This document shows positions 16,167 through 24,377 of a stretch of 59,747 nucleotides of DNA, piece after piece. Positions within the stretch are counted from its first letter, which is position 1, and each line of letters opens with the position of its first letter. Source of the stretch: Actinomycetota bacterium (GTDB lineage Bacteria; Actinomycetota; Acidimicrobiia; Acidimicrobiales; RAAP-2); the NCBI GenBank assembly GCA_021324045.1, contig JAJPJV010000013.1, forward strand, positions 1 to 59,747, given 5' to 3'. Both the position numbers and the translations under genes were made by a program. Below the pieces are notes generated by a model. It was not told the origin of the DNA and did not search any database. It was given only the letters and a program-made list of their open reading frames with translations.

Positions 16167-16469
16167 ATGGCTGTTTCCCAGGCCCAGGATCCAAACGCAC
16201 GTATGAGTGAGCGTGCACATAGGGAGCTGAGCTGGGACTCGCAGGTTCCCGCCGAGAGGAAGGGGCCTGGTACGGCCCTCTTGCTGCTCGTCCTGCCGGT
16301 CCTGTGCTGTGGCGGCCCGGCCATCGCGAGCGCCGCGGCCGCGAGCGCGGTCACCCTGGGCGTCGTGGGCGGGGTGATTGGCGCAGCCCTTTTGGGCGTG
16401 GTCGTCTTCTTGCTGCGGCACCGACACCGTGGCGCGTGTTGTGCGCCGGCGCAACAGGCTCGCCCATGA
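16167..16469 (+). CDS. Small membrane protein with two vicinal cysteine pairs (MerF-like layout)
   Basis: A 100-residue protein with about 35 polar residues, then two hydrophobic helices (about 37-57 and 61-83). Vicinal cysteines occur at 47-48 in the first helix (VLCCGGP) and at 91-92 after the second (ACCAP). This layout, two helices with one CC in the first and one near the C-terminus, is that of the mercury uptake protein MerF, though overall similarity cannot be judged by eye. The ATG at 16167 has GAAGGAGG 5 bases upstream. The stop overlaps the next gene. A role in passing a soft metal or a thiol across the membrane is an inference. Confidence 0.7.
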   Translation: MAVSQAQDPNARMSERAHRELSWDSQVPAERKGPGTALLLLVLPVLCCGGPAIASAAAASAVTLGVVGGVIGAALLGVVVFLLRHRHRGACCAPAQQARP

Positions 16470-17161
16470 TGAGTACTGCAAGTGTCTCACGCCTGCAAAC
16501 GGCACGGGCACTCGCGGAGGTGCTGGGCACGCGTGCACGTCTGATTGGCTTCTTGGTTGCCGCGGGTGTCGTGGCGTTCTTCTACACGCTGCTTCTACCC
16601 TTCGAGTACACCCAGCGCTTCGAGCTCGCGAACTGGGACTACCTGAACGCCGGCTTGCTCGTGTGGGCGATCGTGCTGGGGCTGGCGATGGGGCTTGTCC
16701 TCAGCGTCCAGCTCTACGCGATGCGCAAGCTTGCCGCGGCCCGGGCTGCAAGTGGCGCAGCGGGGGGCGTGGCCTTCGTCGCAAGCCTGCTCCCGAGCTT
16801 TCTGTGCTGCACCCCAATCATCCCCTCGCTACTCGCCTTCGTCGGGGTCTCAGGAGTGGGGCTGTACACGACGACGGGCACTCTGCAGCACTTCTTCGCT
16901 GTGCACCAGGACGAGTTCCTCGCAGCGAGTCTCGTGCTCCTCGCGTGCACCGCCTGGTGGGGATTGCGCAAGCTGGTGCGCTCGGAGTGCTGCACCGAGG
17001 ACGGTTGTGCCCTCGAGGCGCCGCTGAGCGAGATGCCTGAGGTCCGCTCCGTCAGCTGGCGCGAGGACGCCGAGCTCGCCGAGGTACCCGCGGCGCCAAC
17101 CCCGAGCGGCGACAGAGTCCCAGCACGAGGACCCGACCACGGCCATGGGGGCCGTCGATGA
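16466..17161 (+). CDS. Multi-spanning membrane protein with CCTP motif
   Basis: A 231-residue membrane protein not assigned to a named family. About five hydrophobic segments are seen near residues 25-45, 61-82, 98-118, 118-136 and 151-167. FLCCTPIIP places a cysteine pair at 114-115 next to prolines inside the membrane, as in MerT/MerF-type carriers, and the cytoplasmic tail has RSECCTEDGC (175-181). The C-terminal 50 residues are acidic and Pro-rich. ATGA overlaps link it to the genes on both sides, so it is made with the CC protein before and the thioredoxins after. It could deliver reductant or a metal through the membrane. Confidence 0.7.
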   Translation: MMSTASVSRLQTARALAEVLGTRARLIGFLVAAGVVAFFYTLLLPFEYTQRFELANWDYLNAGLLVWAIVLGLAMGLVLSVQLYAMRKLAAARAASGAAGGVAFVASLLPSFLCCTPIIPSLLAFVGVSGVGLYTTTGTLQHFFAVHQDEFLAASLVLLACTAWWGLRKLVRSECCTEDGCALEAPLSEMPEVRSVSWREDAELAEVPAAPTPSGDRVPARGPDHGHGGRR

Positions 17162-17793
17162 GCAAGGCATCGACGCGCCCGCGACCGACTGGCGCTGCCC
17201 GACGTCGAGCCGAAGCACGGCGACAGAAGCGCAACCGACTGCTGCTCGCCGCCAGTGTGACCATCGTCGTCGCGCTCGTCGCTGTGGTCATCGCCGTGCA
17301 CGTGGCGACGCGTCGCTCCAATCCTGCATCGCAAAGCGTGTCGCTCCCGGTTGGCACGACCGCCCCCAATGGCACGATCACCACCCTCGATGGCAGAACG
17401 GTGACCGTGGCAGCCTTGCGAGGCAAGCCGACCCTCATCTGGTTCGTGACCACGTGGTGCTCGTCGTGCCAGGCCGGCACCCAGGCGATGGCTCAGAACC
17501 TCGCAGCGCTCGCCGCCGACGGGGTACGCGTCGTCGAGGTCGAGAACTATGCCGACCTCGGTCAGTCGGGCCCTCCGATGGACACCTTCGCCAGGACGCT
17601 CGCTGGCCCTGCCGCTTCGAACCCGGACTGGACTTTCGGCGAGGCGTCAGCAGCCCTCACCCATACCTACAACCCCAGGGCTTACCTTGACCTCTATTAC
17701 CTGATCGACGCCGAGGGCAAGATCACCTACGTCAACAGCTCGCCTTCGTCGACCATGCCCCAGCTGCTCAGTGCCGCGAGGGCGCTCGCATGA
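17158..17793 (+). CDS. Membrane-anchored thioredoxin-like protein (TlpA/redoxin type), WCSSC
   Basis: A 211-residue protein. A very basic N-terminus (residues 7-26) precedes one transmembrane helix (about 29-50), giving an inside-N, outside-C anchor. The outer domain has APNGTITTLDGRTVTVAAL and PTLIWFVTTWCSSCQAG, with active-site Cys101 and Cys104. It is a paralogue of the next gene. Start by ATGA overlap. It should oxidise, reduce or shuttle thiols outside the membrane, perhaps serving the cysteine pairs of its neighbours. Confidence 0.82.
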   Translation: MSKASTRPRPTGAARRRAEARRQKRNRLLLAASVTIVVALVAVVIAVHVATRRSNPASQSVSLPVGTTAPNGTITTLDGRTVTVAALRGKPTLIWFVTTWCSSCQAGTQAMAQNLAALAADGVRVVEVENYADLGQSGPPMDTFARTLAGPAASNPDWTFGEASAALTHTYNPRAYLDLYYLIDAEGKITYVNSSPSSTMPQLLSAARALA

Positions 17794-18461
17794 GCGTCGA
17801 CGCTGCTCCTACGCGCACGGTCGCAGGACGCCGGCGTTGGCGCTGGGCCTTCGCCGCAGGCATTGTCATCGTGGCCGCAGGCCTTGGCGCCCACGCTTTG
17901 GCGGGCACCGGGAGCACGGCGACGAATCCCACCATCGAGCCTGGGGGGTCACCACCGGGCTCAGCTACTGGCGCACTGGCACCCAACGGCACCTTTACGA
18001 TTCCTTCAGGGACGACGGCGACGATCGATTCCCTGCGCGGGCGGCCGACGATGGTGAGGTTCGTGGCCGGTGGCTGCGCCAGCTGCGCCGCGAGCATCCC
18101 CGCAGTTGCCACCCATCTCGACCAGCTGAGAGCCGCGGGGCTCACGGTGCTCACCTTGGGCCTTTACGGCGACTTCGCCCCAGGGGTCCAGGGGGTGACC
18201 CAGCTGCTGAGCTTCGGGCAGGAGGCAACCCTCGGCAAGCCCGTCACGCGTCCAGGCTGGGAGTGGGGGATGGCGTCGAAGCGGCTTTCCCTCGCCTACG
18301 ATCCCGCCGGCATCCCCGATCTCTACGTGCTCATCGGACCTCGAGGACACATCCGCTACCGCAACAGCGTGCCGGTGTCGACGATGGGGACGCTGCTCTC
18401 TGTGGCCAAGCACCTCGAGACTCACGGCTCGCCCACCGCCGCGCTCAAATCGTGCTGCTGA
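17790..18461 (+). CDS. Membrane-anchored thioredoxin-like protein, GCASC, ending in CC
   Basis: A 223-residue protein with an Arg-rich start, one transmembrane helix (about 19-38), a Gly/Pro linker and a redoxin domain. The active site is GGCASC with Cys96 and Cys99; the Trp of the usual WCxxC is replaced by Gly. The last two residues are Cys-Cys, an unusual exposed thiol pair. The shared LAPNGTFT start and overall plan show duplication with the gene before. It ends the coupled unit that starts at 16167. The different site and CC tail suggest division of labour, for example one donor and one acceptor. Confidence 0.8.
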   Translation: MSVDAAPTRTVAGRRRWRWAFAAGIVIVAAGLGAHALAGTGSTATNPTIEPGGSPPGSATGALAPNGTFTIPSGTTATIDSLRGRPTMVRFVAGGCASCAASIPAVATHLDQLRAAGLTVLTLGLYGDFAPGVQGVTQLLSFGQEATLGKPVTRPGWEWGMASKRLSLAYDPAGIPDLYVLIGPRGHIRYRNSVPVSTMGTLLSVAKHLETHGSPTAALKSCC

Positions 18462-18677
18462 GGCCGGCTCCGGCGGTTTCGGCTGCATATCGGGGACACG
18501 ACGGCTGCTGTGATGCTGCGTCGATCCGTCGAACCCGACCAGCTTGAGGCTGGCGCCGCGTTTTCGTTCGCGCCCAGGTCACAGAGGTCACATGCGAACA
18601 CGAGCGCCTCGCGTTAACATCTCCGATTTCGTCTGCAAGGTCTGCGGAGCTTCATTCTCAGGCGAGGGGTACGTCGA

Positions 18678-20537
18678 ATGTGGTCGATCATCAGGCGCGT
18701 ACCGGCGCCACGAGTCATCATGAACTTGCTTGCGACTGCCGCGCTGGCGACTGCTGTGCTGTCGGTGATCGTCAGTCGGGCCTCAGCGCTTCCAGCGTCG
18801 AGCGCACCGGTGACCGGTTACGACATCTCGTTTCCCCAGTGCGGGGGGCCGTACCCCAGTGGCCAGGACTTCGGCATCGTCGGGGTCAACGACGGGCTTC
18901 CGGGGACGTTGAACCCCTGCTTCGGACCTTCGTCCCAGTATCAGAGCGAGCTGTACTGGGCAGTGGAGACCTCTGCCGGACCGCAACCCACCGCATCGCT
19001 CTACGTCAACACCGACGATCCTGGCGATGTGTATCCCAACGGGACGCTGGTTCCCGACTGGCCCTCGTCTGGTTCAACCCCCTATGGCGACTGCACCGCC
19101 ACCACGGTGACGACCAGCGGCGGTCCAGCCCCTGCAGGTGCCAACTCACAGGCCTGTGCGTGGATGTACGGGGCCGAGCAGGCGAACGAGGACCTCTCGT
19201 GGCTGTCCCAAGCGGCTTCGGCCATCGATGCGCAGGCACCGCCGATCCCGGTCTCGGGCTCGGCGGGAGCGTACCCCTGGTGGCTCGACGTCGAGACGGC
19301 GAACCTGTGGCAGCCAGGTTCATCGGGGCAAGCGATGAACGTGGCGGTGCTCGAAGGGATGGTCGCGGCCCTCAACGCCGCCGGGGCGAGCAGTGTCGGC
19401 GTGTATTCCGCGGACTACGACTGGAGCGTGATTACCGGTGGGGTGACCTCGGGCCCGCTCGGGAGTCTTGCCGCCTGGGTCCCCGGAGCGGGGAGTCTCG
19501 CCGCCGCCGAGGCCAACTGCTCGGAGCCGTCGTTCAACGGTGGCCCAGTGGCCTTGGCGCAGTGGACCCAGACCTACGACGGTGACGTGGTTTGCGGCTC
19601 TTCCACCGCAGTCTCCAGCGTCACACCGCTGCCGACCCAGATCTACGGGACCGACGCCATCGGGACTTCCATCGCGATCTCCCAGCAGGAGTTCCCGAAC
19701 CCCGGCTCCGCCAGCGCCGTCGTCCTGGCCCGGTCAGACTTCTTCTCCGACGCCCTCGCGGGTGGCCCACTGGCGGCGGCGGTCCACGGACCGCTCCTCA
19801 TCACTCCCGGGGCTTCGCAGAGCTCGACCCTCGATCCTCGGGTCCAGGCTGAGATCCAGCGCGTCCTTCCCCAGGGCGGTACCGTCTACATCCTGGGTGG
19901 GCCGCTCGCGATCAGCCCGAATGTCGATCTGACGTTGGAGGGCCTGGGGTACAAGGTCGTCAGGGAGGCCGGAAGCGACGAGTACGCTACGGCTGTTGAC
20001 ATCGCGGAGGCACTCGGGAACCCCAAGACGATCTTCTTGGCAACCGGCCTGAATTTCTATGACGCGCTGTCCTCGGTGCCGGCGGCAATCGAGGAGGGCG
20101 CGGCGATCTTGTTGACCGACGGTTCCACCCAGGCTCCGGAGACCGCGGCCTATCTCGGCGAGCATCCCGGTGACACGGTCTATGCCATCGGTGGACCGGA
20201 GGCCGCTTACGGAGCGGATCCCTCGGCTATCCCGGTGTACGGCCAGGACCTTTTCGGGACCGCGGCGGCGGTGGCGACGAGGTTCTTCCCCAACGCCGCG
20301 ATGTACGGCGCGGCAACTGACGCCGACTTCCCCGACGCCCTCGGCGGTGGGGTATTCATGGCGACCGGCGGCCGTTTGGGTCCCATGCTCCTCGTCGATC
20401 CTGGCTCTGCCACGCTGGCGCCGAGCGTGGCCGCATACCTCGGGACGCTCGCACCGAACACGCCGGGGTTTGTCTTCGGAGGGCCGCTGGCTGTTCCTGG
20501 GCCGGTCCTCAGTGCCCTACAGGCGGCGGTGGGGTAG
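18678..20537 (+). CDS. Secreted glycoside-hydrolase-like protein with three CWB2 repeats
   Basis: A 619-residue exported protein. The signal peptide is basic (IIRRVPAPRV) then hydrophobic, with a likely cut after ASA near residue 38. Residues about 45-290 form a TIM-barrel-like domain of the GH25-like/DUF1906 kind (GYDISFPQCGGPYP, FGIVGVNDG, WWLDVETANLW). Residues about 310-615 hold three cell-wall-binding repeat 2 units, each with a [ST]-DFFSDALAGG, NFYDALSS or DFPDALGGG core. CWB2 units attach proteins non-covalently to the envelope. RBS GAGGGG precedes the ATG. A role in wall turnover or surface display is likely; catalytic activity is not certain. Confidence 0.8.
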   Translation: MWSIIRRVPAPRVIMNLLATAALATAVLSVIVSRASALPASSAPVTGYDISFPQCGGPYPSGQDFGIVGVNDGLPGTLNPCFGPSSQYQSELYWAVETSAGPQPTASLYVNTDDPGDVYPNGTLVPDWPSSGSTPYGDCTATTVTTSGGPAPAGANSQACAWMYGAEQANEDLSWLSQAASAIDAQAPPIPVSGSAGAYPWWLDVETANLWQPGSSGQAMNVAVLEGMVAALNAAGASSVGVYSADYDWSVITGGVTSGPLGSLAAWVPGAGSLAAAEANCSEPSFNGGPVALAQWTQTYDGDVVCGSSTAVSSVTPLPTQIYGTDAIGTSIAISQQEFPNPGSASAVVLARSDFFSDALAGGPLAAAVHGPLLITPGASQSSTLDPRVQAEIQRVLPQGGTVYILGGPLAISPNVDLTLEGLGYKVVREAGSDEYATAVDIAEALGNPKTIFLATGLNFYDALSSVPAAIEEGAAILLTDGSTQAPETAAYLGEHPGDTVYAIGGPEAAYGADPSAIPVYGQDLFGTAAAVATRFFPNAAMYGAATDADFPDALGGGVFMATGGRLGPMLLVDPGSATLAPSVAAYLGTLAPNTPGFVFGGPLAVPGPVLSALQAAVG

Positions 20538-20544
20538 CTGCGCC

Positions 20545-21261
20545 GTGCACCGCAGGGGTCAGGGGACCTGCGACCCGCGGCAGCCGCGCGAACACCGGCC
20601 GCCACGGCGCCGACGGATGGTGGCGACTGCGTTCGCCGCTCTCGTCGCCGGCGCAACGCTGGCAGCGTGCTCGGGCAGCGCCCCCCGATCGATCTCCTCA
20701 CCATCGCGGACCCACCGGCGGGCCTCCCCGTCCTCGCGGACCCAGCCTCAACCTTCGTCGACGACGTCGAGCACGACGACGACCTCCACGCCCGCAGTCT
20801 CTGTGTGCCAACCGGCACAGCTCGGGATCGCGCTGACCGGATCGGCGGGAGCTGCGGGAACCATCGAGCTCACGTTCTCCCTCACGAACCACTCCGGCGA
20901 TCGGTGCACGATGTATGGGTACCCGGGAATGCTCCTCCTCGGCCCCAACGGTGCCGGTGTCCCCACGACGGTGATCCGGGGTGGAGCGCTGGCCTTCGAG
21001 AACATCACGCCTACGGCGGTGTCCCTGGCCCCTGGGGCCAGCGCGTATTTCAACGTTGGCTACAGCGACGTCCCGGGGGTGCCGCCGAACTGCTCGACCG
21101 CTTCGCAACTCGAGATCACCCCGCCGAACGACACGGCCCATGTCGTCGTGGCGCTGCCGTCGGGCATCCATGCCTGCGAGGGCGGCAAACTCAACGTCTC
21201 GGCCGTGTTTGCCTCGACGGACGCCTCGGCCACCCAGACGACGGCGCCGAGCCTGCCCTGA
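20545..21261 (+). CDS. DUF4232 lipoprotein
   Basis: A predicted lipoprotein of 238 residues from GTG 20545. RRRRM, hydrophobic VATAFAALVAGAT and the lipobox LAAC place the lipidated Cys about 41 residues in. From the ATG at 20617 the signal would lack its basic residues, so the GTG is preferred. A Ser/Thr/Pro linker precedes a DUF4232 domain (LTFSLTNHSGDRCTMYGYPG, then LAPGASAYFNVGYSDVPGV), with paired cysteines. It follows the CWB2 gene by 7 bp and is probably co-transcribed. Function unknown; the family is common on actinobacterial surfaces. Confidence 0.72.
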   Translation: MHRRGQGTCDPRQPREHRPPRRRRMVATAFAALVAGATLAACSGSAPRSISSPSRTHRRASPSSRTQPQPSSTTSSTTTTSTPAVSVCQPAQLGIALTGSAGAAGTIELTFSLTNHSGDRCTMYGYPGMLLLGPNGAGVPTTVIRGGALAFENITPTAVSLAPGASAYFNVGYSDVPGVPPNCSTASQLEITPPNDTAHVVVALPSGIHACEGGKLNVSAVFASTDASATQTTAPSLP

Positions 21262-21295
21262 GCTCGCCGCGGGGTGCCGGGCGCCGGGGGCAATA

Positions 21296-21319
21296 ACGGC
21301 CAGTATCGGCCTTGGCCGT
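21296..21319. terminator. Candidate bidirectional terminator
   Basis: ACGGCCA (21296-21302) and TGGCCGT (21313-21319) form a 7-bp perfect stem with a 10-base loop, between the convergent lipoprotein and phosphotransferase genes. No U-tract follows, as is common in high-GC bacteria. Confidence 0.45.
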
Positions 21320-21344
21320 CAGCTCGACCAACTGTTGGAATCGA

Positions 21345-22385
21345 TCACTCGAGGCCGGCCAGGCGGAGTCCCTGGTGCATCCGGGCCTCCACCTCGATGG
21401 GGAAGGCGTTCAGGTTCTCCGGCGGCGCTCCCATCTTCCCGTCGACGTAGCGGCGGTAGACGCCGCCGAGGATGGCGGCCGACCGCCAGGAGGTGAAGGC
21501 CATCCAGTAGTCGAGCTGGTCGAGCGGGCGCCCTGACCGTTCCGCATATCGGCGGGCCAGGTCCTCGGCGCTGGGGAACCCGGGGGCGCGGGTGGGGATC
21601 TCGCCCCGGCGGCTCGTGGCATCGGAGGTCGACCAGGAGCGCAGCAGATAGGCGACGTCGGAGAGCGGGTCTCCCAACGTGCACAGCTCCCAGTCGACGA
21701 TGGCCAGAACCGTCCCGTCCCGACCCACCAACGCGTTGCCGAGGCGGAAATCGCCGTGCACGAGCAGTCCCGCTGACTCGGCCGGCCGATGCGTCACGAG
21801 CCAGTCATGGAGCCGGGTCATGCCGCGGAGATCATCGAGCCCGCAGGCGTCCCATTGCGTCGCCCAACGCTTCAGCTGACGGTCGAGATAGCCGTCCCGG
21901 CGCGCCAACCCCCCTAGGCCAACGGCATCGACGTCGATCGCATGCAACGCCGCTAACGCATCGACCAAGTTCTGCGCGGCCCGCTGACGTTCGGCAGTCG
22001 ATGGCAACAGTCGTTGCGCATCGCCGATGGTGTGAACTGCGACGCCGTCGACGTAGGTCATCACGAAGAAGGGTGCGCCTGTCACGGTGGGGTCGCTACA
22101 CGCGCCGACCATGCCAGGAACCGGTACCTCGGTGCCCGCCAGGGCACTCATGATGCGATGCTCGCGGATGACGTCGTGGGCAGTCGCTAGGAGTGCACCG
22201 ACGGGAGGACGGCGAAGGACGTAACGGTGGTCCTCGGTATCGGTGACGAGATAGGTCAGACATGAATGACCACCAGTCACCCGCTGATACTGCAGCGGCG
22301 GCCGCGCCCCATCCACGTGCTCGGCGAACCAGCGATCGACCGCGTCCACTTCGATCCCGAGGAGGCCTGTGCGCCAGCCTTCCAT
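21345..22385 (-). CDS. Aminoglycoside-phosphotransferase-fold kinase (ACAD10/11-like)
   Basis: A 346-residue APH-family protein. The catalytic loop is LLVHGDFRLGN and the metal-binding Asp lies in VLAIVDWELCTLGDP. The glycine-rich start is RVTGGHSCLTYLV. Proteins of this type sit next to acyl-CoA dehydrogenases in actinobacteria and are related to the kinase part of ACAD10/11, which phosphorylates 4-hydroxyacyl-CoAs; that role fits this neighbourhood but is not shown. A CATAAT box ends 8 bases before the ATG (plus-strand ATTATG at 22394-22399), so the mRNA may be leaderless. Confidence 0.8.
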   Translation of the reverse strand: MEGWRTGLLGIEVDAVDRWFAEHVDGARPPLQYQRVTGGHSCLTYLVTDTEDHRYVLRRPPVGALLATAHDVIREHRIMSALAGTEVPVPGMVGACSDPTVTGAPFFVMTYVDGVAVHTIGDAQRLLPSTAERQRAAQNLVDALAALHAIDVDAVGLGGLARRDGYLDRQLKRWATQWDACGLDDLRGMTRLHDWLVTHRPAESAGLLVHGDFRLGNALVGRDGTVLAIVDWELCTLGDPLSDVAYLLRSWSTSDATSRRGEIPTRAPGFPSAEDLARRYAERSGRPLDQLDYWMAFTSWRSAAILGGVYRRYVDGKMGAPPENLNAFPIEVEARMHQGLRLAGLE

Positions 22386-22403
22386 AGTGCCTGATTATGG
22401 CGG

Positions 22404-22432
22404 TTGACAACCCATCAAGAACGCATTACAAA
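22404..22432 (+). promoter_or_regulatory. Consensus-like promoter, TTGACA-N17-TACAAA
   Basis: TTGACA (22404-22409), 17 bases, then TACAAA (22427-22432) make the best sigma70-type promoter in the window. It points to the F420 oxidoreductase gene, about 115 bases before its GTG. A second, closer TAACAT at 22541-22546 could give a leaderless transcript from the same gene. Confidence 0.6.
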
Positions 22433-22553
22433 TATGACGGTTACGTAACTTCTGCGCCGGAGCGGTGGAATCGGCGTGGCGGTTGCGGCGGCACGAGTGG
22501 AGTCACCAACAAGGGGGGAGTCGCCGCGACCGTGCACGCCTAACATCGCCGGG

Positions 22554-23579
22554 GTGAAAGTCGACGCGTTCATTTCGAGCGTTCGTGGTGCTGCCCAAGA
22601 CGCGCGCCGTGCCCGGACCGTCGGCTACGACGGCCTGTGGTCTGCAGAGCTGGACCACGACCCGTTCCTGCCGCTGGGTCGCGCTGCGGAAGCCTCGTAC
22701 CCGCTCGAACTCGGCACCTCGATCGCTGTCGCGTTCGCCCGGTCCCCGATGACGCTTGCCGCGACCGCGTGGGACCTGCAGGCCCTTTCCGAGGGCCGTT
22801 TCATCTTGGGGATCGGCTCCCAGGTTCGTGCCCATATCGAACGGCGTTTCTCGATGCCGTGGTCTCGTCCAGCGGCGCGCATGCGCGAGTTCATCTGTGC
22901 CATGCGGGCGATCTGGACCGCGTGGCAGGAGGGGACGCCCCTTGACTTCCGCGGGGACTTCTACACCCACACCCTCATGACGCCGAACTTCGACCCCGGT
23001 CCACTTCCTTGCGGACCGCCTCGGGTCATGCTGGCGGCCGTCGGAGCGGCGATGACCTCGGTCGCAGCCGAGGTTGCCGACGGCGTGCTCCTACATGCGT
23101 TCACGACGAGGCGTTATATCCGAGAAGTCACCTTGCCAACGCTCCGCCAGGCCCTGGATCGCTCCGGGCGTGCTCGCGCGCAGTTCGAGGTGAAGTACGC
23201 GCCGTTCATTGCCAGCGGGGCCGACGAGGGCGAGCTCGAGCAGTCGATCAGTGAGCTGCGCCGGCGCATCGCTTTCTATGCGTCGACCCCGACGTACCGT
23301 CCCGTGCTCGAGCTCCACGGGTGGGGTGGCCTGCAGGCGGAGCTGAATGATCTCGCCCGCCAGGGACGCTGGGACGACATGGGGGCACTCGTCGACGACG
23401 AGGTGCTCGAGGCCTTCGCCGTCATTGCGCTGAGGTCGCAGCTCCCTTCCGCGCTCGGTCGGTGGGTCAAGGGTCTCGCTGACCGGGTCAGCGTGTCGTT
23501 GCCGACGCCACAGAGCTCCGAGGAAGAAAGCGCCATGATCGCCGAGTTGCGCCAGGCGGCGGGGGATGGCGATGGCTGA
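22554..23579 (+). CDS. F420-dependent LLM-class oxidoreductase (TIGR03617-like)
   Basis: A 341-residue luciferase-like monooxygenase-fold protein. The start VKVDAFISSVRG and GYDGLWSAELDHDPFLPL match the beginning of the F420-dependent TIGR03617 group; GRFILGIGSQVRAHIERRF is the core that carries the cofactor phosphate site. F420-linked oxidation or reduction of a lipid-like substrate is expected. The open frame extends 78 bases upstream, but the family N-terminus fits GTG 22554, which also lies 7 bases after TAACAT. It overlaps the crotonase gene by 14 bp. Confidence 0.85.
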   Translation: MKVDAFISSVRGAAQDARRARTVGYDGLWSAELDHDPFLPLGRAAEASYPLELGTSIAVAFARSPMTLAATAWDLQALSEGRFILGIGSQVRAHIERRFSMPWSRPAARMREFICAMRAIWTAWQEGTPLDFRGDFYTHTLMTPNFDPGPLPCGPPRVMLAAVGAAMTSVAAEVADGVLLHAFTTRRYIREVTLPTLRQALDRSGRARAQFEVKYAPFIASGADEGELEQSISELRRRIAFYASTPTYRPVLELHGWGGLQAELNDLARQGRWDDMGALVDDEVLEAFAVIALRSQLPSALGRWVKGLADRVSVSLPTPQSSEEESAMIAELRQAAGDGDG

Positions 23580-24327
23580 GGCCGGGCCGGTCGTCAGGGT
23601 GGAGCACCGGGGTGACGTCGCACTGGTCATTCTCGATCGTCCAGCGGTGCGCAACGCCGTCAACCTCGCGCTCGCCCAGGGCATCTGCGACGCGATGGCG
23701 GCCTGCGCACCGGCGCGAGCGATCGTCCTCACTGGCGCGGACCCCGCATTCTGCGCCGGACTTGACCTGCGCTCGCTCGGTGTCGAAGGTCTTGGGGATC
23801 TTCCTCCTTTCGTGGCGGCGGTGGCCGGATCACCGATTCCGGTGATCGCCGCGGTCAACGGGCCCGCAGTGACCGGAGGGTTCGAGCTCGCGCTGGCGGC
23901 CGACTTCATCGTCGCCTCCGAGCGGGCCGCATTCGCCGACACCCATCTGCGAGTCGGTGTCTATCCCGGACCGGTCATGGTCGATCTCCCACGCCGGGTC
24001 GGGGATGCCTGGGCGCGTGAGCTGTCTTTGACAGGGAACTTCGTGGACGCTGCGACGGCGTTGCGCATCGGTCTGGTCAACCATGTGGTCCCCCACGACG
24101 ACCTCGTTCCCTTCGCCGTGGAGCTCGCTGGAGCGATTGCCGAACAGGACCCGGAGATGGTGGCCGCCATGCGGCGCGAGTGGGGTGCACCGATCGACGA
24201 GGCCCGCCGTGCTCACGAGGACTCCATTCGTCGGAGCAGCTTCACGGGGGTTACTGCGGCCGACATCGCTTCCCGGCGCCAACGCGTTCTCGATCGCTCC
24301 CGAGCGCAGCGCGGCACGGGGGCCTGA
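23566..24327 (+). CDS. Enoyl-CoA hydratase/isomerase family protein
   Basis: A 253-residue crotonase. Oxyanion-hole segments are FCAGLDLRSL and NGPAVTGGFELALAADF. In the region of the second catalytic Glu the sequence is FADTHLRVGVYPGP, without Glu, so a hydratase role is doubtful; a racemase, isomerase or other crotonase reaction is possible. Start ATG 23566 or 23572, both inside the end of the preceding F420 gene, showing an operon. Confidence 0.83.
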   Translation: MAMAEAGPVVRVEHRGDVALVILDRPAVRNAVNLALAQGICDAMAACAPARAIVLTGADPAFCAGLDLRSLGVEGLGDLPPFVAAVAGSPIPVIAAVNGPAVTGGFELALAADFIVASERAAFADTHLRVGVYPGPVMVDLPRRVGDAWARELSLTGNFVDAATALRIGLVNHVVPHDDLVPFAVELAGAIAEQDPEMVAAMRREWGAPIDEARRAHEDSIRRSSFTGVTAADIASRRQRVLDRSRAQRGTGA

Positions 24328-24377
24328 GTCCAGCCTCACCGCTGATCGGACGCCCAGGTGGCCGCGGGCCGTGCCTT

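Noticed and set aside
18462-18677. Small gene between the redoxin and the CWB2 gene
   Set aside because: No frame with a ribosome site or recognisable sequence; only a short AGGTCAC direct repeat is visible near 18580.
21296-21319. Riboswitch
   Set aside because: The short stem lies between convergent genes, not before a gene; a terminator is the simpler reading.
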